From: Clostridium sp. KNHs214
GTDB taxonomy: Bacteria; Bacillota; Clostridia; Clostridiales; Clostridiaceae
Assembly: GCF_000744935.1 (NCBI RefSeq)
Contig: NZ_JQMW01000009.1
Location: forward strand, 682,001 to 746,000
Direction: 5' to 3'
Length of the DNA: 64,000 nucleotides
The translations under genes and the position numbers were made by a program. Numbering within the stretch: the first letter of the stretch is position 1; the number at the start of each line of letters is the position of its first letter. The notes beneath the pieces are model-generated. The model saw nothing but the letters and a program-made list of their open reading frames with translations. It did no database searches and was not told where the DNA came from. Positions 19,918 through 30,138 of this stretch are shown piece after piece.

Positions 19918-20721
19918 ATGAAAAACTTGTTGGTAGATAAAAGTAGTGGAGAAGATATAAAAGTAAAAATAGGAGATTTTTGCATAGGGAATAGGAAAAA
20001 AATAATAATATCAGGCCCTTGTTCAGTGGAAAACTATGAAACTATGTTTAACATTGCTAAAAGATTAAAAAATGTTGGAGTACATATGTTAAGAGGAGGA
20101 GCTTTTAAACCTCGAACTTCTCCATATGATTTTCAAGGATTACAATTTGAAGGATTAAAGATATTAAAGGAAGTTGGAAGAAAATTCTCCATGCCAGTAG
20201 TTTCAGAGGTAATGGATACTAGGGATTTAGAAGAAGCCTTGGAATATGTAGACGTGATACAAATAGGTTCTAGAAATATGTATAACTATAGTTTGCTAAA
20301 GGAAGTGGGTAAATTAAGAGCTCCTGTACTTCTTAAAAGAGGTATGAGTGCAACCATATCTGAATGGCTTTATGCTGCTGAATACATTATGTCTGAGGGT
20401 AATACTAATGTTATTTTATGTGAGAGAGGTATAAGGACTTTTGAACAATATACAAGGAATACTTTAGACTTAAATGCTGTGGCGGTGGTAAAGAAGAAAT
20501 ATAGACTTCCAATAATTGTAGATCCTAGCCATGGAACTGGTCTTAGAGAATTAGTGTCAGATATGTCTATAGCAGCTATAGCATCAGGAGCTGATGGACT
20601 TATTATAGAAAGTCATATAAGTCCTGATGAAGCTATCTCAGATTGTAAGCAGACTATTTCTATAGAAAACTTAGAAAAAATAATAAAAAAATTAAATAAG
20701 CTAGAAGAAATATTGGATTGA
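19918..20721 (+). CDS. aroF: 3-deoxy-7-phosphoheptulonate synthase (type I-beta)
   Basis: DAHP synthase condenses phosphoenolpyruvate and erythrose 4-phosphate, the first shikimate step. The 267-residue protein has the I-beta layout: GPCSVEN, LRGGAFKPRTSPYDFQG, QIGSRNMYNYSLLKEVG, LLKRGMSATISEW, RGIRTFEQYTRNTLDL and DPSHGTG. There is no N-terminal chorismate mutase or ferredoxin-like regulatory domain beyond about 30 residues, so feedback control is probably weak. It is grouped with aroB. Confidence 0.93.
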   Translation: MKNLLVDKSSGEDIKVKIGDFCIGNRKKIIISGPCSVENYETMFNIAKRLKNVGVHMLRGGAFKPRTSPYDFQGLQFEGLKILKEVGRKFSMPVVSEVMDTRDLEEALEYVDVIQIGSRNMYNYSLLKEVGKLRAPVLLKRGMSATISEWLYAAEYIMSEGNTNVILCERGIRTFEQYTRNTLDLNAVAVVKKKYRLPIIVDPSHGTGLRELVSDMSIAAIASGADGLIIESHISPDEAISDCKQTISIENLEKIIKKLNKLEEILD

Positions 20722-20800
20722 TTATATAAGTTTATTGTAGAATAAAAAAAGCTTCTTTAGAAAAACTAAGTTTGAAAGTATTTTTAAAGGAGTTGATAGC

Positions 20801-21433
20801 ATGGACCTTAAAAATAGGGAACATTTTAAAAATAAACTTTTAAATCAAAAAAAAGATGTAGAGATGCTATTGCAGCAGATGGAAGATAACGATACTATAA
20901 ACAGTAATATGGGACTAGAAGATGAGTTATCTAATTATGATAATCATCCTGCAGATTCAGGTGGGAATCTTTATGAAAAAGAAAAGGGCATAGCACTTAA
21001 GGAACACGAAATAACTATAGTAAAGAAAATTGATGATGCACTAAAAAGCATAGAAGATGGTTCTTATGGTAAATGTAAAGGCTGTGGAAAGGAAATACTC
21101 AAGGAAAGATTAGAATTTATACCTTATGCACAGTATTGTACTAAGTGTCAAAAGGAAATTAATACTGCCTCTGGAGCAGAACAAAGACCCGTGGAAGAAG
21201 TAGTATTGAAAAGTCCATTTGGATATGGATATAACGATTTAACTGATAAAGTGGGATTTGATGCAGAAGATAGTTATCAAAGCGTGGAAAGATTTAATGA
21301 ACCCTATAATAGTTATAGTTCAATAAAATATTATAACTATGGAGACTTTGATGAGAATGAGGATGAAATAGGCTATGTTGAGCCTATTGAAAGAATAAGT
21401 AATGACCAATACAAAAATCAGTTGCCAGACTAA
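20801..21433 (+). CDS. TraR/DksA-type zinc finger protein (YteA-like)
   Basis: A 210-residue protein of the Gram-positive DksA/TraR-like group. Residues 1-85 form a helical region with DELSNYDNHPADSGG. A C4 zinc finger follows (CKGCGKEIL...YCTKCQ, about 93-116), then an unusual acidic Tyr/Asn-rich tail. DksA proteins modulate RNA polymerase through its secondary channel; whether this one does so is unknown. The YteA family is often sporulation-linked. Monocistronic with AAAGGAG upstream. Confidence 0.85.
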   Translation: MDLKNREHFKNKLLNQKKDVEMLLQQMEDNDTINSNMGLEDELSNYDNHPADSGGNLYEKEKGIALKEHEITIVKKIDDALKSIEDGSYGKCKGCGKEILKERLEFIPYAQYCTKCQKEINTASGAEQRPVEEVVLKSPFGYGYNDLTDKVGFDAEDSYQSVERFNEPYNSYSSIKYYNYGDFDENEDEIGYVEPIERISNDQYKNQLPD

Positions 21434-21503
21434 ATATAGAAATCAATTGCCAAATTAAACATATAAATATATGATAGCACTAATAGGAAATTGGGGGATG
21501 GGA

Positions 21504-21965
21504 ATGGAAATAATCATAATAATACTTGGTGTATTACTTGATAGAATTACAAAGTTTTGGAGCGTAAACATATTATCTAATATTGGTGAAATAAAAATAA
21601 TAAATAACTTTTTTAGTTTTTATTATTTGGAAAATACTGGTGCGGCTTTTGGCATAATGAAAAATAAAATATATTTTTTAAGCATGATAACTATATTTGT
21701 ATTAGGCGGTGTAATTTATTATTTAATATATAAAAAACCAAAAAGCATATTATTAAGAATAAGTTTATCTTTAATAATTGCTGGAGCTATTGGAAATTTG
21801 GTAGATAGGCTTTTATATAGGTATGTAATTGACTTTATAATGCTTCATTATAAAGATGTTTATTATTTTCCAGTATTTAATGTAGCTGATATATTAGTTT
21901 GTATAGGTACTTTTTTATTGATAATTTTTTTAATAAAGGAAGATAAGAATGAAAGAGGAAAATAA
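21504..21965 (+). CDS. lspA: Signal peptidase II (lipoprotein signal peptidase)
   Basis: LspA removes the signal peptide of prolipoproteins after lipid attachment to the lipobox cysteine. The protein of about 153 residues has four membrane helices and the catalytic Asp motifs GNLVDRL (near residue 107) and FNVADI (near 129), plus ENTGAAFG. ATG at 21504 gives the usual N-terminus (ILGVLLDRITKFW) with GGGGG at a good distance; 21498 is an alternative. It overlaps the next gene by 17 bp. Confidence 0.93.
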   Translation: MEIIIIILGVLLDRITKFWSVNILSNIGEIKIINNFFSFYYLENTGAAFGIMKNKIYFLSMITIFVLGGVIYYLIYKKPKSILLRISLSLIIAGAIGNLVDRLLYRYVIDFIMLHYKDVYYFPVFNVADILVCIGTFLLIIFLIKEDKNERGK

Positions 21966-22872
21966 GTATTTGTTTAGAATAGAAGAGGAATTCGATAGTG
22001 TAAGAATAGATGTATTTCTTGCAGAAGCTATGGAGGGGAAATCTAGATCCTATATACAAAAGCTAATTAAAAGTGGAAATGCTACTGTAAATAGGAAAAT
22101 AAAAAAAAATAATTACAAATTAAAAGAAATGGATATAGTTGAATTATCAATACCAGAGCCCATAGAATTAAATATAAAGCCAGAAAATATCACTTTAGAT
22201 ATAATATATGAGGATAGTGATGTTATAGTAGTTAATAAACCTCAAGGAATGGTGGTGCATCCAGCACCAGGAGTTTATAGTGGAACTTTAGTAAATGCCT
22301 TATTATATCATTGTAAGGATTTATCTGGTATAAATGGAATAACTCGCCCAGGTATTGTTCATAGAATAGATAAAGATACTTCTGGGGTTTTAGTAGTAGC
22401 TAAAAATGATAATTCTCACAATTGCTTGGCAGAACAACTTAAAGAACATTCTATGAATAGAGAGTATATTGCACTTACGGAAGGAGTTCTTAAAGAAGAT
22501 GAAGGTAAAGTAGACGCGCCTATAGGAAGACATGCAACTGAAAGAATTAAAATGGCTGTAATTCAAGGTGGAAAGGAAGCTGTTACACATTTTAATGTGG
22601 AAAATCGATATAAAAACAACACACTTATAAGATGTAAATTGGAAACTGGAAGAACACATCAAATAAGAGTACATATGGCTTATATTGGTCACCCACTGGT
22701 TGGAGATCCAGTATACGGATATAAAAAACAAAAATATAAATTAGCAGGACAAATGCTTCATGCGCATAAACTTGGATTTATACATCCTACTACAGGAAAA
22801 TATGTAGAATTTTCTACGCCTCTTCCAGATTATTTTCAAAATCTCATTGAAAAATTGGGAAATTGCCTGTAA
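21949..22872 (+). CDS. RluD-type 23S rRNA pseudouridine synthase
   Basis: A 307-residue RluA-family enzyme: an S4 domain (about 15-75, RIDVFLAEAMEGKSRSYIQKLIKSG) and a catalytic domain with HRIDKDTSGVLVVAK (catalytic Asp near residue 139), GRTHQIRVHMAYIGHPLVGD and MLHAHKLGF. It converts uridines in 23S rRNA to pseudouridine. The lspA-rluD overlap is standard in Firmicutes (YlyB in Bacillus). Confidence 0.93.
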   Translation: MKEENKYLFRIEEEFDSVRIDVFLAEAMEGKSRSYIQKLIKSGNATVNRKIKKNNYKLKEMDIVELSIPEPIELNIKPENITLDIIYEDSDVIVVNKPQGMVVHPAPGVYSGTLVNALLYHCKDLSGINGITRPGIVHRIDKDTSGVLVVAKNDNSHNCLAEQLKEHSMNREYIALTEGVLKEDEGKVDAPIGRHATERIKMAVIQGGKEAVTHFNVENRYKNNTLIRCKLETGRTHQIRVHMAYIGHPLVGDPVYGYKKQKYKLAGQMLHAHKLGFIHPTTGKYVEFSTPLPDYFQNLIEKLGNCL

Positions 22873-22895
22873 AATAGTATATGAGTATTAAAATG

Positions 22896-23484
<589 letters not shown>

Positions 23485-23514
23485 TAGTATCAATATTTAG
23501 GAGTTGAAGAGCAA

Positions 23515-24624
23515 ATGTATGAATTAATAGCAACATCCACTTTTGGATTAGAGTCTGTAGTGGCAAAAGAATTAAAAAATTTGGGTTATGAAGATTTGGT
23601 AGTAGAAAATGGTAAAGTTACTTTTCAAGGAGATGAATACGATATAGCTTTATGCAATATTTGGCTTCGATGTGCAGATAGGGTACTTATAAAAGTTACA
23701 GAATTTAAAGCAGAAAGCTTTGAAGATTTATATCAGGGCACATTAAAGCTAAATTGGGGTGATATAATTCCAGAGGATGGGTTTATGCATATCACAGGAA
23801 AATCAGTAAAATCAAAGTTGTTTAGTGTTCCAGACTGCCAGAGTATAGTTAAAAAAGCTGTGGTGGAATCAATGAAGAGAAAATACAATAAAGATTGGTT
23901 TTCAGAGGATGGTCCAGAATATAAAATAGAAGTGGCTCTTTTAAAGGATATAGTAACATTAACTATTGATACTTCAGGGCCAGGCTTACATAAAAGAGGA
24001 TACAGGGAAAGGGCAGGAGAAGCTCCTATGAAAGAAACATTGGCAGCAGCTTTAGTGCTTTTAAGTAATTGGGATAGTTCAAAACTTCTTATAGACCCTT
24101 GCTGTGGTTCTGGGACTATAGCAATAGAAGCCGCTTTAATAGGTAAAAATATAGCTCCTGGATTAAATAGAAATTTTGTGTCAGAAAAGTGGCCTCAAAT
24201 TCCTAAAGAAGTTTGGGAACAAACTAGAGGTTATGCTAAAAGAAAAATAAATAATGAAGATTTAAAGATAATGGCGCTGGATATAAATAAAGGGGTTTTA
24301 AGAACTGCCAGAGAAAATGCTAAAGGTGCAGGAATTTCAGAGTACATTCATTTTCAGCAAATGCCAGTTCAAGAGTTTACTACCAAGAAAAAAGGAGCAT
24401 GTGTCATATGTAATCCACCTTATGGAGAGAGAATAGGAGAAATTAAGGAAATTGAAAGCATATACAAAAGATTAGGAGAGTTATATAAAGAAAATGATAC
24501 TTGGTCATTTTTTATAATAACCTCAAATGAATATTTCCAAAAGAACTTTGGTAAAAAGGCAGATAAAAACAGAAAACTTTATAACGGTAGAATCAAGTGT
24601 TATTACTATCAATACATAAGATAA
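23515..24624 (+). CDS. THUMP-domain class I RNA methyltransferase (RlmL N-terminal/YpsC type)
   Basis: A 369-residue protein with a ferredoxin-like and THUMP RNA-binding region (about 1-160) and a SAM-dependent methylase domain (about 165-369) carrying DPCCGSGTIAIEAA and the catalytic NPPYGERI motif (N-P-P-Y type, amino-group methylation). Closest by description is the RlmL/YpsC group that makes m2G in 23S rRNA. The stop codon immediately abuts repeat element C1. Confidence 0.9.
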   Translation: MYELIATSTFGLESVVAKELKNLGYEDLVVENGKVTFQGDEYDIALCNIWLRCADRVLIKVTEFKAESFEDLYQGTLKLNWGDIIPEDGFMHITGKSVKSKLFSVPDCQSIVKKAVVESMKRKYNKDWFSEDGPEYKIEVALLKDIVTLTIDTSGPGLHKRGYRERAGEAPMKETLAAALVLLSNWDSSKLLIDPCCGSGTIAIEAALIGKNIAPGLNRNFVSEKWPQIPKEVWEQTRGYAKRKINNEDLKIMALDINKGVLRTARENAKGAGISEYIHFQQMPVQEFTTKKKGACVICNPPYGERIGEIKEIESIYKRLGELYKENDTWSFFIITSNEYFQKNFGKKADKNRKLYNGRIKCYYYQYIR

Positions 24625-24970
24625 GAATATTGTGAAGCAAGTGCCGTAAGAAAAATCACACTTTAAGTCCGTGAAAAAATTGGAATTTGGGACTAATCAC
24701 AATACGCTAAGAACTTCTACATGTTTGCAGATTTCAATCCCCTAAAACCTTAACTCGCTCCTTGCGTCCCTCAAACAGGAAGGTTTCTTAACGGGAATTG
24801 AAATCTGCAAACATAAGAAGTTCTAAAGCTAGTTCCATAGTCCCAAATTCCAATTTTTTTCACTTCCTTAAAGTGTGATTTTTCGGTTCATGCATAAGCT
24901 ATCTATGGGGGAATACAGCTAACTAAAGGATGATTTTCCTCCGCTGCGCTATGGAAAATCTTTAATTTAT
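24625..24970 (+). repeat. Long folded repeat element, copy C1
   Basis: This roughly 345-nt element starts at the rlmL-like stop codon and folds into nested long stems: 24651-24667 with 24867-24883 (17 bp), 24671-24694 with 24839-24863, and 24710-24741 with 24793-24824, around an apical hairpin (24745-24751 with 24780-24786). A final hairpin pairs GATTTTCC (24932-24939) with GGAAAATC (24953-24960). Copy C2 at 25921-26262 has the same plan on the other strand, with different but still complementary arms. No coding potential. Confidence 0.85.
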
Positions 24971-25195
24971 AAATAGAAAGAGCTCATAATATTTTTTAGG
25001 CGGAGCCATTCGTTTAAGCCACAATTCTCAGTCACTAATAATATTTTGATTAATTGTAATATATAATTCTGCACTTTTCTTAAAGGCTAGTAAGTAAATA
25101 TATGCAACTTTAAGTATATAGTAAGCAATAAAACTATAATTATTTCTATCATAATTGTCATTATTTGCAAATAATATGTTATAATTTAAAAATAA

Positions 25196-25597
25196 CTTTT
25201 ATCTTATACGACAAGGAAAACATCAATCATTATAAAGAATTTTTAACATTATTTACTGAATATTTTGATGAAATATGTTCAAGTAAGCAGAGGATAACAT
25301 TCCTAAACATATAATTCCTAAAATTATAGATATCATAGGTGAAGAAACACATAAATATAAATAATGGCTGTACCTATGCTATAAAAATGATGATATAATT
25401 GGTTTTTCATTAATACCCCAGATAATCCTATGTCCAATTTTATCGAGAAAATAATTGCCATAAATGGCACAAACAACATCTACTTAACGGCTAATGCTGA
25501 TAATGGTATTCCTTTTTGGGAAGCCATGGGATATAGTTTTACTGGAAAAATTCATGATAAGAATGGTAACAGAATTTACGAAAAATACATCTCTTAA
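25196..25597 (+). pseudogene. Decayed GNAT acetyltransferase gene
   Basis: Pieces of one protein can be read in two frames with shifts near 25295 and 25425 and at least one in-frame stop. An N-terminal part reads DKENINHYKEFLTLFTEYF. The C-terminal part reads NNIYLTANADNGIPFWEAMG and then GKIHDKNGNRIYEKYIS, the usual end of a GNAT domain. It is a dead N-acetyltransferase trapped between C1 and C2. Confidence 0.75.
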
Positions 25598-25637
25598 TCC
25601 GTAATCTTCTTATATTATAAAATAAAAACTAATATTA

Positions 25638-25675
25638 AAAACCTTCGGATATTATATGTCTCAAGGTTTTATTTT
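25638..25675 (+). terminator. Terminator after the GNAT remnant
   Basis: AAAACCTT pairs with AAGGTTTT across an AT-rich loop and is followed by ATTTTTTAAT. It was presumably the terminator of the former acetyltransferase gene. Confidence 0.65.
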
Positions 25676-25772
25676 TTAATAATTTAATTTTTAAATACAT
25701 TCCACAGTTAAAGTTATGTATACATAAATAATTAATTATAAAAATAAAACAGTAAATAAAATTTAATATGTT

Positions 25773-25909
25773 TTGACGTAAAGCATTGGTTTGTATAAGT
25801 CCTAATCATGCCTATGTATTTAGGCTGGCTGTCGCCAATAAAAGATTTTTAAAGCCCTAAAAGAAAAGCTATGACTATTCCATTTAATGGAATAATTATA
25901 GCTTTTTGC
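25773..25909 (+). ncRNA. Candidate small RNA with terminator
   Basis: A possible promoter (TTGACG 25773-25778, TATAAG 25794-25799, 15-bp spacer) precedes a small hairpin GCCTA/TAGGC (25810-25825). A strong terminator follows, with AAAAGCTAT (25864-25872) pairing with ATAGCTTTT (25898-25906), an inner ATTCCATT/AATGGAAT stem and a short T-run. No open reading frame fits between them. A transcript of about 100 nt is possible. It could equally be what remains of a lost gene. Confidence 0.35.
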
Positions 25910-25920
25910 TATATCATTTA

Positions 25921-26262
25921 TTTAATTAAAGATTTTCCGTAACATAGTGGAGGAAAATTATCCTTCAGTAGGCTCTCTCCACCATAAGTAATGTACGTAT
26001 GAACCGAAAAATCTGTCTTTAAGGTAACAATAAATATAGTTTTTTAGACTATTGAGCTAGCCTTAGAAATTCTTTGTTTTCAAATTTCAATACCCGTTAA
26101 GAAGCTTTCATTGTTTGAGCGCCGTCAGAAGCGAGTTTGAAAGCTTTAGGGTATTGAAATTTGAAAACATTAGAATTTCTTGGTGTACTGCGAACAGTCT
26201 AAGAAAATATATTTATTGTGGACTTAAAGACAGATTTTTCTTATGGCACTTACTTCACAATA
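25921..26262 (-). repeat. Long folded repeat element, copy C2 (inverted)
   Basis: On the minus strand this begins just after the rqcH stop codon and follows C1 feature by feature: the same opening (ATAAGAATAT, GTGAAG, AAGTGCC, TAAGAAAAATC), a 17-bp stem (26007-26023 with 26223-26239), a second stem of unrelated sequence (CAATAAATATA with TATATTTATTG), a third stem (ATGTTTTCAAATTTCAATAC and partner), an apical hairpin and a closing GATTTTCC-like hairpin ending CTTTAATT. Together C1 and C2 form large inverted repeats around 24971-25920. Confidence 0.85.
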
Positions 26263-26267
26263 TATTC

Positions 26268-28007
26268 TTATTTTGAAGTTTCTTCTGAAACTAAAATTTT
26301 GGGTTCAGCCAATATGGTTTTATTAGTGTAGTAAATAACCATGCCTGGTTTAGCGCCAGAAGGTTTTTTTACATTTCTAATTTCTGTATAGTCCACAGCT
26401 ACTTTTGAGGAGTTTCTTCCCTTACTATAATATGCTGCAAGTGAAGCTGCTTCTTCAAGAGTTTTATCTGTGATATTTCCATTATTTTTAATTATTACAT
26501 GTGAACCGTGTACATCTTTTGTATGCATCCATATATCATTTTTTCTAGCAAATTTTAATGTTAAATAATCATTTTGTAAATTATTTTTACCTACATAAAT
26601 ATCACAATTGTCAGTGGAAACAAAGTGAAGAGGGGACGATTCTTTTTTATTTTTATTCTTTAAGGATTTTCTAAATTTAATGTATCCAGTTTCTATCAAT
26701 TCTTTTTTTATATCATCTATTTCATCATAGCTATCTACATTTTCTATATTGCTTAAAACGGAGGATAAATACTGAAGTTCTTCTTCTGAACTTTTAAGTT
26801 GTACTGTTCCCATTTCTTCTGAGGTTTTTAATTTATTATATTTCTTATAATAATATTGAATATTTTCTGAAGGAGTCTTATTTTCATCAAAGTTTATGGT
26901 TATGTATTCTTCATTTTCACTGTAATAGTTCAATAACTTTGCTTTAGAATCCCCTTTTTTTAGGCTATATATATTGGCGGTTAATAATTCACCACAAAGT
27001 TTAAATTTATCTTTTGATTTACATTTTTCTAAAGAGTCCTTTAGAATTTTAATTTTCTTTTTACATCTATCTATATTTGTGTGGATTAATTTTTGTAAGT
27101 CAGAACTTTTAGATTTTAGTCTATCAATTTTATCTTTTTTGTAGTAAAAATCCTCTAACAATAAAGAAGCGGAAGTATACTGTTTTTTTATACAATTCTC
27201 TTCTAATCGCAACAAATCTATGCAGTGGAAGTCTTTTAATAAACCATTGTTATCTATATAATAAGAAAAATTAAAATTGTTACTTAAAAATTTATTAAAG
27301 AACTCTTTTGAAAAAGCAAATAAATCTTCTAAAGTGTATTCATTATTATGTTTATTGGTGTTTAATCTATAAAAAATTTCTTTTGACAGCTCAGAGCTTA
27401 CTCCAGTAAAAGCCTTAGAAAATAGCTTTTCGGAAATACCTATGTTATTTTCATTTATACATTTAATAAAACTCTCCATTGAAAAGTCGCTGGGGTTAAG
27501 TTTATTTGACTTTGGGGGGGATATATATTCTATTCCAGCATAAAGATTTCTATAGCTATTTATATCTGAGGTAATGTGTTTTATACTATCCATTATTATA
27601 TTGTCTCTTTCCCTTACAAGGGTTATATTGCTATGCCGACCCATGATTTCTATTATTAGGTGGTATTTGCTATTAAAACCCATTTCATCAGAACTCTCAA
27701 AAGTTATATCCATTATTCTATCAAAATTTAATTGTTTAATATCTAAGATTTTAGCGCTATTTAAGTATTTTCTTAGAATCATGCAGAACATAGGTGCCTT
27801 TTGAGGGTTTTGTTTTTGAATATTTGTAAAGTGTATTCTTGGATAATTGGAACTAGCACTTATTAAAAGTTTTATATTTTTTCTTTTTTCTCTTATAGTT
27901 AATATTATTTCATCCCTTTCAGGTTGATTTACTTTATCTATTTTACATCCTACTAATTCTTTTAATTCTTCGTTTATACTATATAAAAATAATCCATCTA
28001 AAGCCAA
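26268..28007 (-). CDS. rqcH: Ribosome quality-control factor RqcH (NFACT family)
   Basis: RqcH binds obstructed 50S subunits and, with tRNA-Ala, adds C-terminal alanine tails that mark stalled peptides for degradation. The 579-residue protein has the NFACT-N domain (start MALDGLFLYSINEELKELVG, IEIMGRHSNI near residue 120), coiled coils (about 285-430) and the NFACT-R domain (about 450-560, with GKNNLQNDYLTLKFA and DIWMHTKDVHGSHV). It is the only long minus-strand chromosomal gene in this part and is divergent from dapF. Older annotations call it fibronectin-binding protein. Confidence 0.93.
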   Translation of the reverse strand: MALDGLFLYSINEELKELVGCKIDKVNQPERDEIILTIREKRKNIKLLISASSNYPRIHFTNIQKQNPQKAPMFCMILRKYLNSAKILDIKQLNFDRIMDITFESSDEMGFNSKYHLIIEIMGRHSNITLVRERDNIIMDSIKHITSDINSYRNLYAGIEYISPPKSNKLNPSDFSMESFIKCINENNIGISEKLFSKAFTGVSSELSKEIFYRLNTNKHNNEYTLEDLFAFSKEFFNKFLSNNFNFSYYIDNNGLLKDFHCIDLLRLEENCIKKQYTSASLLLEDFYYKKDKIDRLKSKSSDLQKLIHTNIDRCKKKIKILKDSLEKCKSKDKFKLCGELLTANIYSLKKGDSKAKLLNYYSENEEYITINFDENKTPSENIQYYYKKYNKLKTSEEMGTVQLKSSEEELQYLSSVLSNIENVDSYDEIDDIKKELIETGYIKFRKSLKNKNKKESSPLHFVSTDNCDIYVGKNNLQNDYLTLKFARKNDIWMHTKDVHGSHVIIKNNGNITDKTLEEAASLAAYYSKGRNSSKVAVDYTEIRNVKKPSGAKPGMVIYYTNKTILAEPKILVSEETSK

Positions 28008-28065
28008 TTTAATTCATCCTCTCTAAAAAAAATATGAAATATAAAGCAATGTAACCAAACTTGTA

Positions 28066-28093
28066 TTGATTATTTATTTAAATATTGTATACT
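28066..28093 (+). promoter_or_regulatory. Possible dapF promoter
   Basis: TTGATT (28066-28071) and TATACT (28088-28093) with a 16-bp spacer lie in the divergent rqcH-dapF gap, about 90 bp before dapF. Confidence 0.4.
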
Positions 28094-28185
28094 TTAGTAT
28101 AGCATTAATAAAACATGATTAAAACATTAAGTGCTTTTAATTTTTATGATACAATATATTTATATGAATGTGGAAGGTGATATAA

Positions 28186-29010
28186 GTGAAAATATACTTT
28201 ACCAAAATGCATGGTTGCGGAAATGATTTTATAGTTATAAATGATTTAGATAATAATTTTAATAATTTAAATGAGTTAGCTCCTAAGTTGTGTCATAGAA
28301 ATTTTGGAATAGGAGCAGATGGAATATTATGTGTAAAAAGAAGTAGCGTAGCAGATATAAAGATGGAAATAATAAATGCTGATGGTTCCTATGCCGATAT
28401 GTGTGGAAATGGCATAAGATGTTTTGCAAAGTATGTTTGGGAAAAGGATATTGTAAATAAAGATAAGATAAATATAGATACAGGAGATGGCATAAAAATA
28501 GCTAATCTTAATATAAATAAGAATAAAGTAGATACTGTTACCATAAATATGGGAAGCCCAGAATTTCATCCAGACAAAATACCTTCTTCAAGTGAAGAAA
28601 AAATAATAGATAAAACTATAAATATAGTGAAGAAAAATTATAAAATAACCAGTTTGTTAATGGGGGTTCCCCATACAGTCGTTTTTGGAAAACTAAAGGA
28701 CTTCGATGTAGAAGAAGGAAAGCTTATAGAAAAATACAATATTTTTCCTAAAGGAACTAATGTGAATTTTGTAGAAGTAGTTAGTAGAGAAGAAATAAGG
28801 GTTATGACTTGGGAGAGAGGAGCCGGAGCCACTATGGCCTGTGGTACTGGTAGTTGTGCTTCTGTAGTAGCAGGAAGAGAGTTGAATTTATTGGACAATA
28901 AAGTTAAAGTTCATGTTCCAGGAGGAATATTACAAATAGGAATAGAAGATAATAAAGTGTTAATGACAGGTAGTGCAGAAATTTCTTTTGAAGGAGTATG
29001 TGAAGTATAA
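28186..29010 (+). CDS. dapF: Diaminopimelate epimerase DapF
   Basis: DapF interconverts LL- and meso-diaminopimelate, giving the amino acid used by MurE and the precursor of lysine. The 274-residue protein has both catalytic cysteines: DMCGNGIRCFAKY near Cys73 and ACGTGSCAS near Cys219. The GTG start follows GGAAGGTGA. The stop codon directly abuts the next start. Confidence 0.96.
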   Translation: MKIYFTKMHGCGNDFIVINDLDNNFNNLNELAPKLCHRNFGIGADGILCVKRSSVADIKMEIINADGSYADMCGNGIRCFAKYVWEKDIVNKDKINIDTGDGIKIANLNINKNKVDTVTINMGSPEFHPDKIPSSSEEKIIDKTINIVKKNYKITSLLMGVPHTVVFGKLKDFDVEEGKLIEKYNIFPKGTNVNFVEVVSREEIRVMTWERGAGATMACGTGSCASVVAGRELNLLDNKVKVHVPGGILQIGIEDNKVLMTGSAEISFEGVCEV

Positions 29011-30129
29011 ATGAAATTTACTGGTAGATTAGTCTCAACAACTTTAGTATTAATAGTTACTTTAAATATTGCGGCTTGTAGTAAGCCTAACGTGAATAAG
29101 AATGTTAATAAGAATACTTCTGAAACGTCCATAGATATAGGAAATATAAAATTCCCCAATATAACTATAATGTGTAAGAAGGAGGAGTATAATCAGGTAT
29201 TTAGTATAAATAAAGATACACTAGATAAAATAGGAAAAATACCTAAGGAAGACGTTTTAGATTTAATATACAATAAGGAAAAAGATTTATATATTTTTCT
29301 TGTAAAAAAATTAGGTGAAGGTAGAAAAACTAAAAGTCAGATAAAAATAATAAAGAATAATCGTACGAAAGTATTAAACGAATCTTCAGTTTATTCAGAT
29401 ATTAGCATATCTCCAGATTCTGGTAAGATATTATTTAGAAGTTTTAAGGATGTAGCTATGAATGAACCAGAAGGAATTAGAGTATATGATGTAGAGAATC
29501 ATAAGGAAATTCAGATTAAAACAAAAGTTTTAGTATCTGGGGATGTATATGAGTGGTTAGATGATGAAAATATAATCTATTATGGTATTATATCTGATAA
29601 ACCTAATTCAGGAAATATATATAAGTATAATGTAAAGTCAGGACAAGAATCTGTTTATTTTAGTAAGCTAGAAGGACTTTGTTCTAGAATGTACTCAATA
29701 TCTAAGGATGAAATTTTGGTTTTAGGCAATAAGGAAGATGATTATAAACTCGTTTATTATAATGTGAAGACTGGAGATAAAAAACTTATATCTCAAAATA
29801 TAAGTGATATGACAAAAGCAGCTATAAATAAAGACAAAAAGTTATTGTATTTTATAGGGGAATCTTCTGAAAGTAATAACTTTGCTTTATTTTCAATAGA
29901 TTTAACCACTTTTGAATGTTCTCAGTTAACTTATGATTTGCCTAAAAATGTAGATAAAAAAGCAGGATTAGCTATGGATTCAGAAGGAAATGTTATTTTT
30001 GGAGGTAAGGACAGCGAAAATAACAATGACATATATATTTATGATGTAAAAAATAATTCTACTAGCCTAATAACGGAGAAATCCAATGATTATAAAATAT
30101 ATGGTGATAAGGTACATTCAAATAAATAA
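29011..30129 (+). CDS. Lipoprotein with TolB-like beta-propeller repeats
   Basis: A 372-residue secreted protein with a lipoprotein signal (lipobox NIAAC, Cys23) for processing by LspA. The rest shows repeated strands such as SDISISPDSGKILFRS and LFSIDLTTFECSQLT, typical of WD40/TolB-like propellers. The specific role is unknown. Its ATG comes immediately after the dapF stop, so the pair is co-transcribed; the terminator at 30139 ends the unit. Confidence 0.8.
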   Translation: MKFTGRLVSTTLVLIVTLNIAACSKPNVNKNVNKNTSETSIDIGNIKFPNITIMCKKEEYNQVFSINKDTLDKIGKIPKEDVLDLIYNKEKDLYIFLVKKLGEGRKTKSQIKIIKNNRTKVLNESSVYSDISISPDSGKILFRSFKDVAMNEPEGIRVYDVENHKEIQIKTKVLVSGDVYEWLDDENIIYYGIISDKPNSGNIYKYNVKSGQESVYFSKLEGLCSRMYSISKDEILVLGNKEDDYKLVYYNVKTGDKKLISQNISDMTKAAINKDKKLLYFIGESSESNNFALFSIDLTTFECSQLTYDLPKNVDKKAGLAMDSEGNVIFGGKDSENNNDIYIYDVKNNSTSLITEKSNDYKIYGDKVHSNK

Positions 30130-30138
30130 TGGATTTTT

